NCBI RefSeq assembly: GCF_019097595.1
Contig: NC_080726.1
Span: forward strand, 12,851,705 to 12,915,704
Direction: 5' to 3'
DNA from: Hemibagrus wyckioides
Taxonomy: Eukaryota > Chordata > Actinopteri > Siluriformes > Bagridae
Length of the DNA stretch: 64,000 bases
Part shown: one piece after another, positions 39,121 through 52,439 of the stretch
Position numbering within the stretch: position 1 is the first letter of the stretch
How the letters are laid out: every line of letters starts with the position of its first letter
Notes under the pieces: generated by a model
What the model was told of the DNA's origin: nothing
The model's input: only the letters and a program-made list of their open reading frames with translations
The model's database searches: none
Made by a program: the position numbers and the translations under genes

Positions 39121-41394
39121 TCTAGGGGTGTTTGGCAGCAGCTTCTTTCTCCCTCCTTTCTTGTTTCTAGATAGCTGATTCTGTGTCTGGACCTTCCCTG
39201 CTCCTCGCCCTAACTCCCCCCTCCTTCAACCATTCTCTGCCCTCTGCAAAGCTGCTTGTAACAGGATACTGCTTTTTGCTGCCATCCCCTATGCAGCAGA
39301 CTACATAACTGCTCCTGTCTGAAGTGGAGAGGCTTGGAAAAGATCCAGCCTTGAATGATGCAGTGACCAGGCACTGCCAGGAAGTGCACTGAGCAGCAGC
39401 TTTCAGCCATACATAAGATTTTGATACTAAAACCAGGCTCTATTTATCAATACTTATTTTTTTACCGCCCCAATTCAGTTTCAAGAATGCATGATGTAGT
39501 ATTCATGTATGAAATATAAGGAATATACTTGATGTGTTATGTAATAATTCCTTGGTCATTATACAACTAAGTGTCTGAAATAAATCCTTGTGTTCTTGCT
39601 TGCATTACATTAGTTTCACTTTATAGGCTTACTGGTAATCTGAGTATCCATCTGTTATTTGTCCTAACCATCTGTTACACAGTCACCAAACACATAAAAC
39701 CTGGTAATCGTTTCTAAGTACATTCAGGGGCCAGGTTATTAGGTACACATACCCTGTAGCAACAAAGAGGTCATTGGTACATTAATTTTTATCAAAAACA
39801 AGCAAAAATAAAAATAAGAATTGCTGTATTCGATGTAGACCTTCTGATGCACAATTTGTAAGCAATCTTACCCATTAACAGAAACTGTCCAAAGCAGTGA
39901 TAATAACATATGCAATGTGTGAACACTCACTCACCACTTTCCTACATCCTCTTAGTTTTTTGACCACAAGATAATTGTTCTGATGGATCTTTCACTTTTT
40001 TGTTTAGTGGACTGATTAAAAAACCCAAACAAATAAACTCCAAATAACCTGATAAACTTATACCACTACAATTTCCAGTGTCACTGCTATGATAAGAATC
40101 GTCCTCCCCAAATAATATAACTCAATGTGCAGTGGTTACCCCTTTCTTTTACCCTGATGGAAAAGGTTGTGGGAGCTGAGAAGATATACATAGCAAGAGA
40201 CAGGTTATATTGGAGGTCTGTCTGATAAAATGGCCAAAAGAGTTAATATTAATTAAAATGCATTTAATATCTATATACGTAGAAGATACTATGGTTTACA
40301 TGTATCTATGATGGGTGGTTTGTTCACCAAAGAAAATATCTAGATCTGCTGAGCTTTAGCAGTATGACAGCATGATATAGTAATCATGAGTAAACACAAT
40401 AACAAATAAAAATTAAAAATAAACATTTTTGTAGATGTTGAGTATAAGTATGTCAGGTCATTGTTTTTTTTAATGTGTGGCGCACTGGCTTGCAGGCAAT
40501 TTGTTACCAAAACTGAATATAAAAGTATACATCGTGTATCATGAAAATGTCTTCAGTTATTGCGTGAAAATCAATGGGAGACACACTGGATTCAGGAATG
40601 TGGGAATGCAAGGAAAATGACTGAAATGATGCATGCATTGAACAGTGTTGATCTCATGAAGGATTTGTTTGAACTGTCTAAATATTCCAGGGCTAAATTC
40701 TACGTTCATGGCATCATACCTACAGATCTCTCAAAAAAATATCAAAGCAGAACGTTGTAATAATAATAAGAGCTAAGAGTTTTTCAGTGTACTGCCTCAT
40801 ATACTTTATACTGTAGGTGCGCGTGCTATTGTCTTGTACAAAGTGTAAACAAAACAGAGCACTACTAAGAGAAACGCAACAAACCACTCACGTGAGTATG
40901 TTTCATAAGACAAAGGGCAACCCTTTGACTGACAGCACTTACATCATTTTGTCTCATATTACTCAGATCCGTTTCAAAAATACAAATCTGTCGTAAGCCC
41001 CATAATCAGTTTTATTTTAAAGCAGTAATCGAAATCTTCATGTGAACAGGACAACAAGAACCATCCATCCATGCATCCATCCACAAAGCGATAATATGTA
41101 AATATATCCTAGGTGATGATTGTCATTTGCATTTATCCTATGCGCAGCAGCAGTCATTTAAACAAATTTTTCTATTAATAAATTATCCATACTGCTGTAT
41201 CATGTAGGCACATTCCGAATGGCTCCATATTTCCTTTATAGGCTAATTCATCTGTATCAGATCTGAAATAATGGCTTATACCCCCTGTGCATTTCGCTTT
41301 TCTCCAAAACAATGGTTTAAATATTAGAAGGAAAATGCTATCTCATGCTGTGTCGGGACGCTAAGTGAAACAGTGTAACAAAGAGCAGTCACTG

Positions 41395-41434
41395 TGCGCT
41401 ATCGACCGAGCTAGCTGGGTACCTTCATTATGAA

Positions 41435-41469
<35 letters not shown>

Positions 41470-41785
41470 TCGTGCCAAACTTACCGTTACAATACCGAAG
41501 AAGAAGGGAGCTCTTATCACACAGGTTACCACACGACGCTATTCTTTCAGACATTTCAGTCTCTTATTCTCCCCTCAGACACCAAACACCGACAAATATC
41601 TCCCCTACAATCGGCAGCCTCTTAGCTCCGAGCGTCTGCCACTTTCCGCGGGAACCTTCAACACCTTCCCTGGCAACGCTCGCGCCTACCTGCTCCGCGT
41701 TACTATGGCAACTGCCGCACCGCCTGGATGTGCGTGCGGAAGGAGCGCAGACACGTGCTTCCTGTTCTAGTCTCCGGCTCATGCA
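41395..41785. promoter_or_regulatory. GC-rich promoter-like island with X-box, likely upstream eml2 promoter
   Basis: This is one of the few CpG-rich stretches in an AT-rich window. It contains the 14-mer GTTACTATGGCAAC at 41699-41712, which fits the RFX-factor X-box consensus (two inverted half sites around AT). A further half site (tggcaac) lies near 41671. A TTTCCGCGGGAA palindrome at 41644-41655 resembles an E2F site. On the minus strand a donor-like AAG/GTACCC sits near 41420. Its position 2.3 kb upstream of the eml2 start suggests an upstream non-coding first exon. A plus-strand transcript is equally possible, but no downstream plus-strand gene is visible before gipr. Confidence 0.45.
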
Positions 41786-41829
41786 TAATATGAGAATTTC
41801 CTTTCAAAATAAACACAAATAGACGTCGT

Positions 41830-43090
41830 GACATTATCTCCAGGATTGCACCACGCACGATAATTATTCATATGCAAGTTGCATATTTCTGCCGGTATGC
41901 AGATATAGAGATATAATGCTTTAAAATATAAATCCATGTTTAAAATTGTATGTCATGTACACAGAGCACACACTGTATGGGTTATCTATAGCAGACGGAC
42001 AGTATTATTTAGGATGCAAACATGTATGGTTATTGCTATCGCTTTGGGTATATCCTTATGCCTACTTGACCTTGAAGTACATTATGTTCAGTGATCTGTC
42101 TATTAAAATAAACCGCTACGTTGGCTATAAATCCTGCATTGCGTCCGATAAATTGCCATAATTTATGATTTTATTTCCCTAAACAGTGAGAGACATAATG
42201 TGCCAGCTATGGAAACAGTGTTAGAGAGAAAACATGGTGCAGACTCCTTGATTTTTATTTTCATTTTTATTTAATTCAAATGTAATCTCCTACAGGCTCC
42301 TAGAGAATAGAATATATACAGAATATATATTACAGGAATGTCAAAGATCTTATTTCACTTATCTTGTGTTGTTTACAGCATAACAAAGTACAGTTATGTT
42401 TGTTCCATATTCTCTGCCATGTTTTCTAAAATCTGAATTAGATTTCTTAATACATTTCTATATTATTTCTGTTGATAAGGGATGAATTAACTTTCCGGCA
42501 ATGTTGTTGACAATCCATTAGGGGGCGTGTCAGAGCAAAACCAAGGAAACGTCTTTGATTGCAAAGGAATTGCTTAACCTTCAAATAAACACTAGGAGGC
42601 AATGCTGTCCTGTTTGGACAAAGTTCCCAAGCCGTAAATTCTCTTAAATAAGCCACACACATACATACAGACATACATACACCTCTCTGACAACTGAGTA
42701 GTCTATGGCATTTTGCACAATAAAGGAAAGTGATCATATGACACTGATATAAATATCAGTTATATGCAAATGCATGTAGATGTTAGGAACATTTCCCAAG
42801 GAGTATGTATAACTGACACATAATATAGTAACATATGACACATAATAACATAATAACTCTATAAATAAACAAGCAAACGAACTTCAACATTCCCAAATGA
42901 AGTCTCAACACATCTACTCTCTATGTGCAATCTGAATAAGGCTAAGATATCACATTCACAGCAAGGCTTTAGTGCATTACATTAGCACTAGGTGGTAAAG
43001 CCATAATCACATTTAATTCTCTGCATTCCAGCCAGCAGAAAGTCCACTGGTGCATGACTAAACTGGCTACTCACTAGTGGTTTAGTTAAT
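41830..43090. other. No gene seen
   Basis: AT-rich intergenic sequence upstream of eml2. The short frames are unsupported. Confidence 0.5.
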
Positions 43091-43100
43091 ACAACATAAC

Positions 43101-43181
<81 letters not shown>
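43101..43181. repeat. (ATAG)n microsatellite
   Basis: About 20 uninterrupted units, 114 bp before the Tc1 deletion derivative at 43296. Confidence 0.98.
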
Positions 43182-43295
43182 CTTTTTTTGATCCCATGAG
43201 AGAAATTCTTGTGCTACAGCAGCTTAGTCAGTAAAAAAATATAACACACACACACACACACAAAATATATCATCTAAAATAAAATATTATATATA

Positions 43296-43612
43296 CACCG
43301 ACCAGGCATTACATTATGACCACACGCCTAATAATGTGTTGGTCCCCCTTTTGCTGCCAAAACAGGCCCCCTGACCCGTCAGGCACTGTGTATTCTGAAC
43401 GAGCATTAACTTCTTCAACAACTTGAGCAACGGTTGCTCGTCACACGGGCCAGCCTTCACTCCCCACGTGCATCAATGAGCCTCGGCCGTCCATGACACT
43501 GTCACTGATTCATCACTGTTCCTTCCTTTGACCATTTTTGATAGATGAGGAGGAGATAATCAGTGTTATTCACTTCACCTGTCAGTGCTCATAATGTTAT
43601 ACTTGATCGGTG
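43296..43612 (-). mobile_element. Deletion derivative of a Tc1-like element (317 bp)
   Basis: TA flanks lie at 43294-43295 and 43613-43614. The ends are inverted repeats starting CACCGACCAGGCAT (left) and CACCGATCAAGTAT (from the right), matching at 23 of the first 28 positions. Inside, antisense transposase fragments survive (ttaacttcttcaacaacttg, ccccacgtgcatcaatgagc), so this is an internally deleted copy of a longer element, not an unrelated MITE. Confidence 0.8.
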
Positions 43613-43674
<62 letters not shown>

Positions 43675-44489
43675 TTGTCTATTCAGAGAACAGTAATAAG
43701 AATAACATGTGTAATAAAATCTTTTATATCTAAAGCACTTTCAAATATCAAATTAAAATTGCTGAAACATGGATGAATGAATGAATGAATGAATAAATGA
43801 AAACTGTCTTATCTTTGTGTATAATTTGTGAACTTGTGTTATCGACCTGGCCAGCGCATTATGTGCACAGATTTTTATGGTGGGAGGACTGAAATGACTA
43901 ATAGATTGATGGGATATTTATGGCCCCATTGCAGCCAAATGCACTATTAATCTCATGCAACATTCACAAGCTGACACAAGCTGCTTAAAAAGGGAGGGTG
44001 GAAGAAAGAAAGACAAAAGGAGAAAGATGAATGTGTTTGTCTTTATGTGCTGATTTTCACTTCCTCTTCAAGTTTTGATTACTTATTAAAATTCTCACAA
44101 TGAACCATCAACTGACTCAAGTGTCAAGCTTTAATTTCACATTGTTTACTATGTGGAGTATCCCTTTGAGTCTATTGTTAACCACAATTTACATAGTAAA
44201 GGGACAAGTGTGTTTCAAGAAATTCTAGTAATAAATCAAGAAATATAATTCAAAGCTGATGACTGAAAAAAGAGTGTCAAAAAATCTGTGGGATTTCTTT
44301 ATTCCTTGAGGAGACATACATTATGACAGTGTTGTGACTCACACTTCTAGAGCCACCCTTTATGATTCACAGGACTGAATAGAGAATACCTGTTCTCACT
44401 CTGGAGTTGAGAGAAACATGATGACAAATATTAAAATCAACACATAAATAACTGCAATTAATTACAGTTGCATAAAATATAACCCAATT

Positions 44490-45700
44490 ACTGTCCCTTA
44501 CATAAGTATTAGAACACTGTTGTTGTTGTTTTTTTTACCAAATTTTTTCTTCACTATTTGATAGTTTGAGATTAAAAGATGATTATGAGATAGAATTTTA
44601 GCTTATATATCTTGATATTTACATTTAGATGTGATGACCCTCTCATGACTGACATGTGTTTCTTGCTGCCAAGTTGTAAACTTTTTGATTAATTGTTTAT
44701 ACACTTAATAGCTCAGAATGGCTACCCTTGTTTTGACCCTTGAAGAATGCATTTGTTGTTGAGTAAACCAAAATGAAGACCAAAGAGCTGTCTATGTATA
44801 AAAAGCAAGTCATTTTGAAGCTGAGAAAAGAACTCAGCCATGACACAAGCATTAGGCATAGTCAATACAACAATTTGGAATGTCCTGAAAAAGAAATAAA
44901 CCACTAACAGCCAGACATTGAACAGGTTGATCATCTAAACAACAGCGGATACTGACAGAATTATTGTGAGATCTGTGAAGAAAAACAACAGTCAGTGATG
45001 ACATCACCAACCTGCACAGGGCAGGGGTGAGGATATCACAATCCCCCATTCAAAGAAGAATTCAAGAGCTGAAATATAGAGGCCACAAAATGCAAACCAC
45101 TCATCAGCAGTAAGAGTCAGAATGCCAGACTGGAAGATTCAAAGATTAACCTCTAAGTGATGAAATGGCCAAAGTGTGGAGAGAGAACGTGGAGGTAACA
45201 TGGTGTCCTGGCTTGGGCTTGCAAGGCTACTACTGAAAGAAGCTCATTCATCTTCATTGTAGTAACTCATGTCCATAGACTCCACATCCAGAAATTGTAA
45301 CTCATGATGGTAGCAGCAGTATAAAAAGGGAGGAATTTCATCATACAATGACCCAAAACACACTGCCAACACAACAAATGACTTCATCAGACAATAAAAG
45401 TAGAAGGTTTTAGACTGGCCAGGTTAATCACCAGACCTTAATCCAATTGAGCGTGCACTTTACCTCCTGAAGTGGAGACTAAAAGGACAAACCCTCAAAG
45501 CAAATAACAACTGAAAGAAGCTGCAGTACAAGCCCAGAAAAGCACCACAATGAATAAGAAGCAGAAGATGTGATGCTTGGTGATGACAATGCAATTAAAT
45601 GATATACAGCCAAATAGTAAGTCTCTATTCCAATAAATTTGCTTTCTAAAAATTGAATGGTCTGTCCCAAAAGGTGTAATGTTCTAAGTTGTTTAACACA
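44490..45700 (+). mobile_element. Degenerate Tc1-like element with broken transposase
   Basis: Plus-strand translation shows Tc1 landmarks in several frames: NDPKHTANTTNDFIRQ (about 45351-45398) with the second catalytic Asp, then DWPG and SPDLNPIE (about 45416-45451) with the Glu. Stop codons interrupt between them (TAA, TAG, TAA). The left end ctgtcccttacataagtatt resembles a terminal repeat, but I could not pair it cleanly with the right end. Confidence 0.75.
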
Positions 45701-45719
45701 TCTAGAAATAAATGTCAAA

Positions 45720-47215
45720 AGAATTCTGACCTATTCATCTTTTTATCCCAAACAAAAATGGTGTCAGTGTATGAACAACAGACCTAACTGTACTGTATAT
45801 TGATTGTATATTTAAAAAGAAAGCTATACGGACATACTTAATTTAGCATTATAGAAATAATGCAAGTACATATAGACAATAAGTGCAAAAAAATTTGCTT
45901 CATCCTTACAATACAGTGTAAATTGCTCAGTATACAGTATAAATGCTTAACAGTGCTTAAAAGTGCAATCACTTCTCTCATAAGAATAAAAAACTTTATG
46001 TCAGAGTGTGTCCATCTGAGATCAGTGGTCACGTCTGTTCATTCACATAAAATTATAATGTTGCTTTATAATGTTCCAATATCATTGTTATGACCCAGTG
46101 AAGCGTGTAGATGCTGGAATGAGGTGTAATATCTAGTGTAATATTCAAGTTCAAAATAGCCGAATTGCTGAATTTGGACACAAGACAGAAGTAAAATATA
46201 TGTCACGTAAGAAAAGCCTGACTTGTTTCTGAATAAACTCAGAAATGCATAATTCTTGTTCATTCATCTGTGTTAGGGATAGTGTGAAGTGTGTGCCAAC
46301 AACATTGAACTTTTTTCACATTTTGACAGCTAAGTAAATGCCCAGGAAATGCCTGGATGAACATAGAATTTAAAGTGTTTAATAATTTCTTCAAAATCAC
46401 TATTATATAGGGCTAATTATAAGCCTTGAACCCTGATTTACTTTACATTAATCCCACCTTAATGAAGCCTTGTAAACAAACATTGTTATTAGATCACTTT
46501 CCCCACATTGTCTTTAGATGGTAAGAAATTGAAGTGTCATCGATTTTCTCATGTGGGTGACATAAAGGAGATATTAAGCATTGGGCATATCAGCCATGCT
46601 TTCTCAGCATACAAAATAATAGTCATGCTGGTGCCTCCATTCATGTTATAATCATTTATACACTTTTATTTGATATATATGCCAGGCATTCAGACTTTTC
46701 TTCCTGCAGGTAATGTTTACACTAATAGAGGACCATCGTTACCTGCTAAACAAATATGAGGTTAACTGATAAGCTCCTATAATTATCCACGTTGGACCAA
46801 AGGAACATACCCTCTTGTATTAGTTCTTTTTTGTTCTCTTCAGGGAAATCCTTAACACAACTGAATGAAGTAATTACAAAATAGAGTGCAAGTGGTTCTT
46901 GGTATTCAGGTGGATTTGCAAAGATTTGTCATCATTAAGCTTATAAAATCCAAAGCAATCAGGTTTGGTACTAGAGCTGCTCCAGACATAGTCATTTAGA
47001 GCCAAACTACTGTTTCATGATGGTCATCTGTCTGTAGACATGATGAATAATGATTAGTTTCATGTTACATAACATGTTTCAGGTAAAATCACCTTGTGTT
47101 CTAACTATAAAAAATATTTAATCCCCAGGGAGAATGTTTCAACTTGTACATAAATTTATTAATTGCATACCTACTGTCTACTGAATCAAAATTTATATAT
47201 ATATATATAAATATA
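45720..47215. other. No gene seen
   Basis: AT-rich intergenic sequence between two transposons, with no coding or repeat structure recognised. Confidence 0.5.
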
Positions 47216-47226
47216 TATAACATATA

Positions 47227-48474
47227 CACTATATTGCCAAAAGTATTCACTCACCCATCCAAATAATCAGAATCAGGTGTTCCAATCACTTCCATGGCCA
47301 CAGGTGTATAAAATCAAGCAACTAGGCATGCAGACTATTTTTACAAACATTTGTGAAAGAATGGGTCGCTCTCAGGAGCTCAGTGAATTCCAGCGTGGAA
47401 CTGTGATAGGATGCCACCTGTGCAACAAATCCAGTCGTGAAATTTCCTCGCTCCTAAATATTCCACAGTCAACTTTCAGCTGCATTATAAGAACGTGGAA
47501 GTGTTTGGGAACGACAGCAACTCAGCCACAAAGTGGTAGACCATGTAAACTGACAGAGCGGGGTCAGCAGATGCTGAGGCGCATAGTGCGAAGAGGTCGG
47601 CAACTTTCTGCAGAGTCAATCGCTACAGACCTCCAAACTTCATGTGGCCTTCAGATTAGCTCAAGAACAGTGCGCAGAGAGCTTCATGGGATGGGTTTCC
47701 ATGGCCGAGCAGCTGCATCCAAGCCATACAGCACCAAGTGCAATGCAAAGCATCGGATGCAGTGGTGTAAAGCACGCCGCCACTGGACTCTAGAGCAGTG
47801 GAGACGCGTTCTCTGGAGTGACGAATCGCGCTTCTCCATCTGGCAATCTGATGGACGAGTCTGGGTTTGGCGGTTGCCAGGAGAACGGTACTTGTCTGAC
47901 TGCATTGTGCCAAATGTAAAGTTTGGTGGAGGGGGGATTATGGTGTGGGGTTGTTTTTCAGGAGCTGGGCTTGGCCCCTTAGTTCCAATGAAAGGAACTC
48001 TGAATGCTTCAGCATACCAAGACATTTTGGACAATTCCATGCTCCCAACTTTGTGGGAACAGTTTGGAGCTGGCCCCTTCCTCTTCCAACATGACTGTGC
48101 ACCAGTGCACAAAGCAAGGTCCATAAAGACATGGATGACAGAGTCTGATGTGGATGAACTTGACTGGCCTGCACAGAGTCCTGACCTCAACCCGATAGAA
48201 CACCTTTGGGATGAATTAGAGCGGAGACTGAGAGCCAGGCCTTCTCGTCCAACATCAGTGTGTGACCTCACAAATGTGCTTCTGGAAGAATGGTCAAAAA
48301 TTCCCATAAACACACTCCTAAACCTTGTGGACAGCCTTCCCAGAAGAGTTGAAGCTGTTATAGCTGCAAAGGGTGGACCGACGTCATATTGAACCCTATG
48401 GATTAGGAATGGGATGTCACTTAAGTTCATATGCGAGTCAAGGCAGGTGAGCGAATACTTTTGGCAATATAGTG
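47227..48474 (+). mobile_element. Tc1/mariner element copy 3, full length
   Basis: A 1,248-bp copy with TA flanks at 47225-47226 and 48475-48476. The left terminal repeat has one change (CACTCACC for CGCTCACC). It sits between AT-rich repeats, and 24 bp beyond its right end begins a separate long inverted repeat (48498-48893). Confidence 0.95.
47361..48392 (+). CDS. Open DD34E Tc1 transposase (343 aa) with altered AT-hook
   Basis: The same length and layout as the copy 2 transposase: start [10 protein letters not shown], catalytic Asp in WSDES, Asp in QHDCAPVH, Glu in PIEHLWDEL, end GGPTSY. The AT-hook reads GRPCK instead of GRPRK, and the preceding residues are PQS rather than PRS, which removes two basic side chains from the DNA-binding linker. 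Other private changes include F for V in the first helix-turn-helix (PQSTFSC) and D for G in MTESDVDE. The frame is intact, but activity is doubtful. Confidence 0.9.
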   Translation: MGRSQELSEFQRGTVIGCHLCNKSSREISSLLNIPQSTFSCIIRTWKCLGTTATQPQSGRPCKLTERGQQMLRRIVRRGRQLSAESIATDLQTSCGLQISSRTVRRELHGMGFHGRAAASKPYSTKCNAKHRMQWCKARRHWTLEQWRRVLWSDESRFSIWQSDGRVWVWRLPGERYLSDCIVPNVKFGGGGIMVWGCFSGAGLGPLVPMKGTLNASAYQDILDNSMLPTLWEQFGAGPFLFQHDCAPVHKARSIKTWMTESDVDELDWPAQSPDLNPIEHLWDELERRLRARPSRPTSVCDLTNVLLEEWSKIPINTLLNLVDSLPRRVEAVIAAKGGPTSY

Positions 48475-48497
48475 TATATAACATATATATATATATA

Positions 48498-48594
48498 TGC
48501 ACAATACTGCTTGACTGAATAAGACAGAGGGGCTTTGAAGGAGAGTTGTGGAAGCAATGTCCTCTTCTGTCCCTTTTATATATATATTTATATT

Positions 48595-48677
<83 letters not shown>

Positions 48678-48684
48678 TAGAGAT

Positions 48685-48727
<43 letters not shown>

Positions 48728-48893
48728 TACATATATAGATATACATATATACAGATAGATAGATCTGATAGATATATATAGAGATCTACAGATAGATATA
48801 TAGATATATATATAAAAGGGACAGAAGAGGACATTGCTTCCACAACTCTCCTTCAAAGCCCCTCTGTCTTATTCAGTCAAGCAGCATTGTGCA
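48498..48893. repeat. Long inverted repeat around a microsatellite loop
   Basis: The left arm (about 48498-48587, starting TGCACAATACTGCTTGACTG) and right arm (about 48804-48893) are reverse complements over about 85-90 bp, with one mismatch near the outer end. The 216-bp centre consists of TTTA, TA and GATA microsatellites. It begins 24 bp after Tc1 copy 3. Confidence 0.92.
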
Positions 48894-48899
48894 TTTCCA

Positions 48900-50680
48900 A
48901 GCAGATTGTTTGCATCTTTATTACTTAAACTGTATCTGTACTGAAGAGATACATAATTGATTTTTGTTCATAGATGACAAACTGCAGAACTTTGCTCGGG
49001 TTTACATTACTTTGTAATATCGGGTTTAGCATTACTGTGTAATATAAACCATTGCACATACTCTAAAATATTATCTCTGGTATAGAATTAACCAACAGTG
49101 CACACCTTGTCTTCTTTCTAGTGTGATGTGCTGCTGTCCTATTATATAAATACTTCTGCTGCTACTGACTATTTTACTATTAGAAATCTGATCAATTTAA
49201 GAATTAAATTATTATGCAATAGATTTTCTTCCTGTTCTGTGCAGTTATGGTCTACTGCAAATAACTTTGGTCCAAATACCTTTGTAGTTAACTACACTGG
49301 CAGCTTGAGTGGAAACTGTCAGTGACAGAGGAGTCTTGAGCAAAGACAAACACCTGTCACTGTCCCCTTCCCTGTCCTCAACATCAGCAACATGGCTTAG
49401 CACAGGGTGAACATCTCTTGACTCACAAATGTACCTAGCCATCATTAATCACAGTGTTTCTATTTTCTATGAATCTATTTTCTATTTTACTTTCATAGAT
49501 GGTACTATTTCACTCGACATCTGAGTGACATCTGACAATTTTTTCTAATTCTAAATGCCATATTTTGGTTTCTTATTCTTTAGTTCTATAACCATATATA
49601 TAGCTATGACCCTACAATGCATACATGTTCCTCTTGATTACAAAGAAAGTTCAGACATTTTAATGGAAACTTCTAAGATCCCCCCATGTTGTTGTTCTAT
49701 ACTGCATTTTCAATAAAGTGTTGTTCACTTGCTTAAGCAGATTCTCATTATGACTTTAGCTTACTAAGTGGTCAAAAACTCATAAAGCTCTGATGTGATA
49801 CACTGGCTGCAGATTTACTGTTGGATGCCTTTGTTTGGCTCCCATGCTGCTCCTATTACTCATAAATCTAATCATGAAAGAACATCCCTATAGCTGTTAC
49901 TAGCAACGGCCTTAGCTGGATTTCTTAAGTGCATTCTACTAATGGCTGCTATTTTCCTTGCACTGGTATGCAAAATATTGCTGCTTTGTAACAAATGGTC
50001 TTTAGAGAAGATTTGAGGTCTGAAGGATGCTACAGAGTCAGACAGTGTATAGAGATAAAATTGAATGGTGTCCAGGGGAAAGGCAAAATCACTTTGGAAA
50101 ATAGTCTGAAGTATATGCTGTTACATTTACAACACATATAAAATGTATTACACAGCCATTTAAAACAGACCCTCTGGGTTTCAAATGTATAGAGAGAAAT
50201 TCAGCATTAATTATGCTATTTACACCATTCCATCCCTTAAGAAAAGCCCAGTTTAGCCCCTAAGGAACAAAAACCTTTTTTTTTTTTTTGGTGTATTTGC
50301 TACCCTAATATACTCAAATAATTCCTAATGATATAGTGGTGTATGTGAGCTGAAGGTTGACACTGTATGCATTTAAAATGTATTTAAAATGGAAATGATT
50401 GTATAAATGACATGGTTACTAATCATCTTTGTGACAAATTTCTATATACTGTATGAGCTATGCAGAGACAAAATAGATAAAAAATTATTTTTATTTTCTG
50501 TATTTATTTTTTATGGATTTATATATTATATATTTATGTTAATATAATATGCATGTGGTATTGTCATGGATAGGGCTTGCACAGGTCCAGCAGTGTTTTA
50601 GAAAGATATGATTTTTTTTTTTTTACATTATAATGCAAACACATCAAGCAAGGAAAATTAGGTTAAGCAATTAAATAAAG
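48900..50680. other. No gene seen
   Basis: AT-rich intergenic sequence. The 49128-49325 frame has no family resemblance or splice context. Confidence 0.5.
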
Positions 50681-50701
50681 AAAGGCAAGCAGGCAGACAT
50701 C

Positions 50702-51064
50702 CATTTTCTACACCCACTTTATTCCTAATTAGGGTCACAGGGATCTGCTGGAGCCTATCCCAGCACACACTGGGGGAAAGGTAGGGGTACACCCTGGACA
50801 GGTTGCCAGTCTATCGCAGGGCCACAGATAGACAGACAACCACACATACGCACACTCACTCCTATGGGCAATTTAGAATTACCAGTCAACCTAATGTACA
50901 TGTTTTTGGACTGTGGAAACTGGAGTACCTGGAGTAAACCCATGCAGCCACAGGGAGAACATGCAAACTCCACACAGAAAGGCCCCTGCCTGTTCGAACC
51001 CGGGAATCAATCCCAGGACCTTCTTGCTGTGAGGCAACAGTGCTAACCACTAAGCCACAGTGCT
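50702..51064 (-). mobile_element. tRNA-derived SINE with 14-bp target duplication
   Basis: The direct repeat AAGCAGGCAGACAT at 50687-50700 and 51065-51078 flanks the element. On the minus strand the head is GCACTGTGGCTTAGTGGTTA with an A box, then a B-box-like GGGTTCGAACA. The tail is AATAAAGTGGGTGTAG and then AAAATGG. This is a complete, fairly young retroposon copy; long target duplications are the normal mark of LINE-driven insertion. Confidence 0.8.
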
Positions 51065-51079
51065 AAGCAGGCAGACATC

Positions 51080-52435
51080 GCACCTGAAATCAGACAAGAA
51101 CAAAACTAACAAACATGTCACAATAGTCAAACAAGAACAAGGACTAAGATCTAACATAGAGAAAAAAGGCAGCTAATCAAATGTATTAATAAGCTTATGA
51201 TATCTGACAAAGATTTATGTGACTTATAATGTGTTTCTTTCACTGAAGAAAGAAGTTACTCACAATCTGGGAGTGATGACTTTGCTATTAGTACTTAGCA
51301 TGGAGACTAGCAAATGAGAAAATGCTACTAGTTCCCTGGGAATCCATCATGTTGGTCTTCCAATCAGTCCAATCAGTCATATAACCACAGTTCACTGTCA
51401 AGAATGACATCTGTTTGTATTTATTTACAATATTCATTAAGGGTTTCAATAATATTGGCACATATATTTTTGAGAGAAATTGCTATTTTAAAAAATTAGT
51501 AATAAGAATATTTTAAGAATAAAGATTCTATTAACTGAATGGAATATTAACTAGATTTGTTAATTACCCACAATCATTAGGAACTCTGGCAACATGGTGA
51601 AATTATGCAGCTCTGATTTTCACCATCTCGTCACTTTGCCATTTACCTTTGTATCACTTTGTATCACTGAAACATGAGAAGGCTTGGCAGAGATGGAGTA
51701 ACCTTACGTGGAAAATGGCCATGACCCACAGCAACTTTAGGTATGTCAGAATATTGATATAAGGTGTGAATAAGTTATACTAGATGTGATATGTCAAAAG
51801 CCTCAGTTTCATTATGTCCAGGTGTACTCAGGTCTGCCATGTAACAATATGATATCAACAAGAACTGTTGAACAAAGAGGAGTGGCAAAAAACATTTTTT
51901 ACTCTTATTCGTAATCAGCTGTCAGAGGTTAGGGCAAACAGATTTTCTAAAACAAACAAACAAACAAACAAACAAACAAAAATTTCCTTACTAAATCTGT
52001 AAAATGTTGTGTTTTCTTTACCATTATAATTAAATAAAATTCCATGTTTTTTTCCACTCTGTTCTGTTTCAAGCTCCAGCTCACCTGAGTCAACATGCCA
52101 ATCAGTGAACAAAGACACCACACCTTTGATTAACTGTTAGGTGAACAATAAGAACCAAAGTTTGGTCCACGTTGGAGAGGCAGATATACATTAAAAAAGC
52201 TAATATAAATTACTAGCAAAGTCCAGGTCTTTTTTATGAGAACTGTAGTACAATGTCTGGAGTGGAAATGACCTCTGGCACACACATACATACAAAAAAT
52301 AACACTTGTTATTTGTTATTTTTTGCCTTACACAGTGCTGTATTCTGAACTTTCATTTTTTTTTTTAAATAGATATATAACATCTTAAGCTCGAATTGTT
52401 TTGGGGCCATTTCGTTTCTTAAAAGAAACGCAATC
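51080..52435. other. No gene seen
   Basis: Contains a short (CAAA)n run near 51952-51979. Otherwise no recognisable feature. Confidence 0.5.
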
Positions 52436-52439
52436 TACA

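Noticed and set aside
41430..41822. 130-codon plus-strand frame across the GC-rich island
   Set aside because: It starts in a CA microsatellite and runs through promoter-like CpG sequence; no conserved domain and no downstream exons.
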